Shown piece after piece: positions 11,826 through 14,867 of a stretch of DNA of 14,867 nt. The position numbers and the translations under genes were made by a program. Positions within the stretch are counted from its first letter, which is position 1, and each line of letters starts with the position of its first letter. Below the pieces are notes generated by a model. That model was not told the origin of the DNA. It worked only from the letters and a program-made list of their open reading frames with translations, and did not search any database. Source of the stretch: Chloroflexota bacterium. GTDB taxonomy: Bacteria; Chloroflexota; Chloroflexia; JAMDCE01. The stretch covers positions 1 through 14,867 of the forward strand of contig JAMDCE010000043.1 in assembly GCA_023489135.1 (NCBI GenBank). Reading direction: 5' to 3'.

Positions 11826-14315
11826 CTAACACCCATCCGGCGGCACGGGGCTGTCCTGCTTGGGGAAGTAGGTTCGGGCGTCCACGGCGTGGCTCCAGAT
11901 GTTGCTGCGGCTGGGGACGCCGTCCACGGTCAGGCGGAAGTAGAGCTTGTTGTTGGGGTCGGTCGCCGCGCCGACGTCCACGTTGTCGAAGTTCCAGACG
12001 GGGTGGGTGGCGCCGCCGGCCGTCTTCGTCTCCACCCGCCCGGTGGCGACGAATTCTGCCGGATTGTTGTTCACCGAACGCCAGAGCCTGACCACCGGAT
12101 TCCAGGTCGGCGGGACCGATTGCAGGGTGCCCTTCTCGAATAAGAGTGCCCCCACGTTGGCCCGGGTGGCTTTGCTGACCGGGGCGTTGCCCAGGGGCCA
12201 GACGATCTCTACCTTGGCGTCGACCTGGGCCGGCGGGGAGGTCTTTACTCCCGCCGGCACGTCCTGCCGGGGGAAATAGGTTCTGGCATCCGCGCCGTGG
12301 CTCCAGGTGTTGCTGCTGGTCAAGGGCATTCCGGGCACGTTCAAACTGAAGTAATACTTGTTCATCGGGTCTTTGGCCGCGCTGACGTCCACGTCGTTGA
12401 ACTGCCAGGAAGGAACTGATCCGCTCCCCGTGTCCTTGAGCACCATCTGTCCGGTACCCACCAGGTCCTCAACGTCGTTATTCAGGGCCCGCCATAGTTC
12501 CACCTTGAGGCTCGGGTCCGCGCAGATCGACTTGGTGCCGCCGCGCCCGAACAGGTAGGCGCCGATGTTGGCCGTGGTGGCCTGAGAGACGGGTTTGTTC
12601 CCGATGGGCCACACGATCTGAATCTTGGCGTCCACCGCCCGCGGCGGCAGCCTCAGCGCGTACTGGCGGCCTGCCACGACCGAGAAGCTTCCCCACCCGG
12701 CCGAAACGCTCATTTGCTGCGGGGTCCTGACTTCGCCGTCAACCCGCTCCAGGGTGAACCCGTCTCCCACCGAGCCGTCTCCCAACACCGCCGAGGGATT
12801 CACCTGCACGGGCATGTTCGCGGTTGACTGGACCAGCACGGTCGAAGAGGACTTCCAGCTCAGGAACACCTGGGCCGGGCCGTCCGACTGGTAGCGCAGT
12901 CGACTGTCGCCGAACGACTTGCCGGCCACGAACAGCGCGTCGGGAGCCGAGTAGGCGTAGCGGACGCCCGAGTCGGGGTCGGCGTCTAGCCGGAGGTCGC
13001 CCGGCGCGCTGGGGCTTCTGAAGTAGGTGGCCAGGGCGTTCATAGCCGAGACCACCGGCTTGGCCTTTTCGTCGGGCGTGTACATCCCGAAGTTCATTTG
13101 CTGGGCGTCCCATCCCGAAGCCAGGTCGTTGAGCATCCACTTGAGACCGCCGGCGAAGCCCTCTTTCCAGAGGAACAGGTACAGGGCGGTCTCGTAAATC
13201 GAGGAGGCGGCGCTCGATAGCCCCGCGTTCGAGTAGCCGAATTCCTCGAGGACAACCGGCTTGCCGGCGTGGGTGGTCTTCAGGTTGCGCATCACGTCGA
13301 AGAAGAGGCCCAGCTCCCGGAGTGAGCCGCCCGGATAGCGATGGATCGCCTGGTAATCCAGCACCTTGTTGGAGCCCATCTTGGCCAGAATCATATCGCT
13401 GTAGCCGACCGTGATCAGGTGGCCGGAATCGACGCCGCGTATGGCGTCCCTTTGCACCGCTATCCAGGTGCCCAGGGTGCCGTCCATGGCCTGCAGCAAG
13501 GGAGCCCAGCGGGCCGAATCGGGGGAATCCAGGTAATCCAGCGTGGAGAGGTCGTAGTTGCGATCCTTCACCCATTTGCCCGCGGCGTCCAGGAACTCGC
13601 GGTAGATGCGATAGTTGTTGATGTAGAGGTAAGCCTCTTTGGAGGAGAACCGCGAGGGAATCTGTGCCTTTCCTTCGTCGGTCTGACGCCAGGCGGCCAC
13701 GGCCGGTTCCGAAGCCCGCTCGCCGTACTGCTTGATCAAGACGTCGCTCATCAGAGGCACGGTGACGCCCGCCGGATACTTCGCCGCGGCGACGTCCTGG
13801 TAATGGGGCTCGTTCTTGATTCCATAGCTAAAGATCGCCGGCTCTTTGGCGTACCGCTGGGCGATGAGACGGTCGGTTTGCGCCACCTTGGCCAGCTCGA
13901 TCTCAGCATAATCGAAGAAGGTGATCGATAGGAGCAGACCGTTGTTCCGCGCCAGGTTGACCACCGTATCCAGTTTGCCCCACTTGCCGGCAGCTATGTC
14001 GGCTACCAGGGGTCTCTGGACGAATAGGCGCAGCACCCGCACCCCGGCCCGCTTCGCCTTAGCCATGTCCCGGTCGATCAGGCCCGCGTCGAACAGGCCA
14101 TCCTCCCACAGCTTCCACGAACGGTCCGGGAAGCCCTCGTAGTTCGTGCCCACCATAAAAGAAGGCTTGCCGTTCGTATCCACCAGGCTTGCGCCCGATA
14201 CCGCGGCGAATCCGCTCGGCTCCGCTTCCGCCCGCGGCACATCCTTCCACGTGACTATCGCCGCGGCAACCGCCATAACTAGCACGACACACACAGCCCT
14301 CACCGGAAATCTCAC
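11826..14315 (-). CDS. Secreted GH5-like glycoside hydrolase with tandem C-terminal domains
   Basis: This protein of 829 residues is predicted to be exported or membrane-tethered and to hydrolyse beta-linked polysaccharide, as in clan GH-A (GH5/cellulase-mannanase fold). The N-terminus has a signal or anchor (VRAVCVVLVMAVAAAIVTW). The TIM-barrel signatures are the acid/base Glu169 in YGIKNEPHY and the nucleophile Glu358 in VVLEEFGYSN, with GTNYEGF near the N-terminus. A beta-rich region follows. Two tandem domains of about 125 residues (562-687 and 699-823) share VWPxGNxPVS.AT.AN.GA.LF, LWR..NN, DVDV.AA.DP.NK.YF and W.H..DARTYFP.QD. I chose the GTG at 14315, 8 nt after GGAAAGGGG; an upstream TTG at 14456 adds a non-signal-like segment. 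The exact GH family and substrate are not determined. Confidence 0.8.
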   Translation of the reverse strand: MRFPVRAVCVVLVMAVAAAIVTWKDVPRAEAEPSGFAAVSGASLVDTNGKPSFMVGTNYEGFPDRSWKLWEDGLFDAGLIDRDMAKAKRAGVRVLRLFVQRPLVADIAAGKWGKLDTVVNLARNNGLLLSITFFDYAEIELAKVAQTDRLIAQRYAKEPAIFSYGIKNEPHYQDVAAAKYPAGVTVPLMSDVLIKQYGERASEPAVAAWRQTDEGKAQIPSRFSSKEAYLYINNYRIYREFLDAAGKWVKDRNYDLSTLDYLDSPDSARWAPLLQAMDGTLGTWIAVQRDAIRGVDSGHLITVGYSDMILAKMGSNKVLDYQAIHRYPGGSLRELGLFFDVMRNLKTTHAGKPVVLEEFGYSNAGLSSAASSIYETALYLFLWKEGFAGGLKWMLNDLASGWDAQQMNFGMYTPDEKAKPVVSAMNALATYFRSPSAPGDLRLDADPDSGVRYAYSAPDALFVAGKSFGDSRLRYQSDGPAQVFLSWKSSSTVLVQSTANMPVQVNPSAVLGDGSVGDGFTLERVDGEVRTPQQMSVSAGWGSFSVVAGRQYALRLPPRAVDAKIQIVWPIGNKPVSQATTANIGAYLFGRGGTKSICADPSLKVELWRALNNDVEDLVGTGQMVLKDTGSGSVPSWQFNDVDVSAAKDPMNKYYFSLNVPGMPLTSSNTWSHGADARTYFPRQDVPAGVKTSPPAQVDAKVEIVWPLGNAPVSKATRANVGALLFEKGTLQSVPPTWNPVVRLWRSVNNNPAEFVATGRVETKTAGGATHPVWNFDNVDVGAATDPNNKLYFRLTVDGVPSRSNIWSHAVDARTYFPKQDSPVPPDGC
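11847..12632 (-). repeat. Coding tandem duplication, two ~125-residue modules
   Basis: The segments 12255-12632 and 11847-12221 encode two homologous domains at the C-terminus of the GH5-like enzyme. They are similar but not identical, so the duplication is not recent. They are joined by a Pro-rich linker (AGVKTSPPAQ). A binding or surface-attachment role is likely but not shown. Confidence 0.75.
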
Positions 14316-14446
14316 GCTGGACACCCCTTTCCACAGCTTCTCAAACCAGGCACCATTGGCCGCCGGTGCTGGCACCAAGCACACCAGAGCAGCCCGCTGT
14401 GTACGCTGGCCGGAGAAGCTTGCGAGGGCGTTGTCGTGGCGTCGTA

Positions 14447-14466
14447 GGGCGTTCAATCGAACGCCC
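14447..14466. other. 8-bp hairpin in the leader of the GH5-like gene
   Basis: GGGCGTTC (14447-14454) and GAACGCCC (14459-14466) flank AATC, 132 bp upstream of the chosen start codon. It lies in the transcribed leader if the promoter at 14704-14732 is real. Confidence 0.45.
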
Positions 14467-14543
14467 CCGCAACAACACCCTTTAGCAAGTCCCCGGGGCA
14501 GGCTGTTTATCTGGCGAGCCGCGTTGAAGGCGCGAGCACCGGC

Positions 14544-14575
14544 ACCATCGTTAGTATTTTAGTATTAACGATGGT
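14544..14575. other. 13-bp hairpin upstream of the GH5-like gene
   Basis: ACCATCGTTAGTA (14544-14556) and TATTAACGATGGT (14563-14575) pair with one G-T wobble around a 6-nt A/T-rich loop. Three more pairs (GGC/GCC) are possible after one bulge. It could be a terminator for an upstream gene, an operator, or leader RNA structure. No U-run follows. Confidence 0.5.
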
Positions 14576-14867
14576 CGCCGAGCTTTAGTTACAGTTTAGT
14601 GCCCATCCGACGGTTATTGGATAGGCTCTTATTGGGGAACTTGGTGGTGGAGTGGATCTTGATTAGCCGGGCATTTCGATGGTCTGATTCCCTCGACTCA
14701 CCCATTATATAGCAGCGGTTCTCGAATGTGAAGTACCCGAATTGACTCATCAAAAACCTTACTTTGCGTGATTCGTTGCCTCATCAGAGAATCTTACCGG
14801 CCACTGGGCAGTTGTATCCCCTGGTGGTTGGAGAAGGTGGGAGATGATGAGTCAATGCAGCAAGCGG
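14576..14867. other. Non-coding right end of the window
   Basis: I find no convincing gene in this roughly 290-bp stretch, which is more A/T-rich than the coding parts. It holds the candidate promoter at 14704-14732 and a pair of 12-bp inverted repeats, ATTGACTCATCA (14741-14752) and TGATGAGTCAAT (14845-14856). The repeats enclose 92 bp with no frame and might be an operator pair or the ends of a tiny element remnant. Confidence 0.5.
14704..14732 (-). promoter_or_regulatory. Candidate sigma-70 promoter pointing to the GH5-like gene
   Basis: On the minus strand, TTCACA (14727-14732) and a perfect TATAAT (14704-14709) are 17 bp apart. The predicted leader would be about 380 nt long and would contain both hairpins described above. 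A closer promoter is not obvious, but A/T-rich DNA here makes chance matches likely. Confidence 0.35.

Noticed and set aside
14316..14456. 47-residue N-terminal extension of the GH5-like protein from a TTG
   Set aside because: It would place the signal sequence internally, and the TTG lies in the loop of a hairpin. The GTG at 14315 has a better ribosome-binding site.

Overview
The window looks like a piece of a GC-rich bacterial chromosome, most plausibly an uncultured member of the Chloroflexota. I infer this from secreted proteins with long proline/alanine linkers, from LGFP-like 'FW..Y..LGG..GVGYP' and tandem 'VWP.G..PVS.A..AN..A.LF' C-terminal modules that I associate with that phylum, and from a soluble DMSO-reductase-family pair beside a CoxS/CoxL-type locus. 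No rRNA, tRNA or other taxonomic marker is present, so this assignment is tentative.

Layout. (1) 1-2500, minus strand: an ECF sigma factor overlaps its membrane-anchored zinc-finger anti-sigma factor by ATGA. A possible tiny single-span membrane protein and a 13-bp hairpin lie downstream. (2) 2745-4793, minus: a secreted M1-type zinc metallopeptidase with its own candidate promoter. (3) 4934-5500, minus: a YhaV-family toxin whose upstream antitoxin seems to have decayed to a remnant. (4) 5422-8396, plus: a candidate promoter, then a two-gene operon encoding a cytoplasmic molybdopterin oxidoreductase of the DmsA type and a four-cluster DmsB-like ferredoxin. No membrane anchor, Tat signal or chaperone gene is present. 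(5) 8468-10535, plus: a molybdenum hydroxylase (CoxS + CoxL, xanthine dehydrogenase family) in advanced decay. It has a homopolymer frameshift, two amber codons, a deletion fusing the two subunits, an inserted palindromic repeat element, a cofactor-loop segment replaced by an inverted copy of sequence 1.06 kb upstream, and a large C-terminal deletion. (6) 10569-11778, minus: a visibly more A/T-rich class II Fic protein with a near-consensus promoter and a palindrome at the transcription start. (7) 11826-14315, minus: a secreted clan GH-A (GH5-like) glycoside hydrolase with two tandem copies of a C-terminal domain. It is preceded by a long leader region with hairpins and a distant candidate promoter.

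How the parts fit. The sigma/anti-sigma pair would couple an envelope signal to transcription, and the peptidase and glycoside hydrolase act outside the cell. The DmsAB-like pair is an intact redox module, while the adjacent Mo-hydroxylase is being lost. Two copies of the same REP-like palindrome (5503-5552 and 9275-9365) sit at the two damaged loci, the antitoxin remnant and coxL. The middle of the window therefore reads as a region of active genome erosion. I see no CRISPR array, transposase or integrase. The best candidates for something unusual are the 24-bp inverted copy inside the coxL pseudogene and the Fic promoter/operator arrangement.
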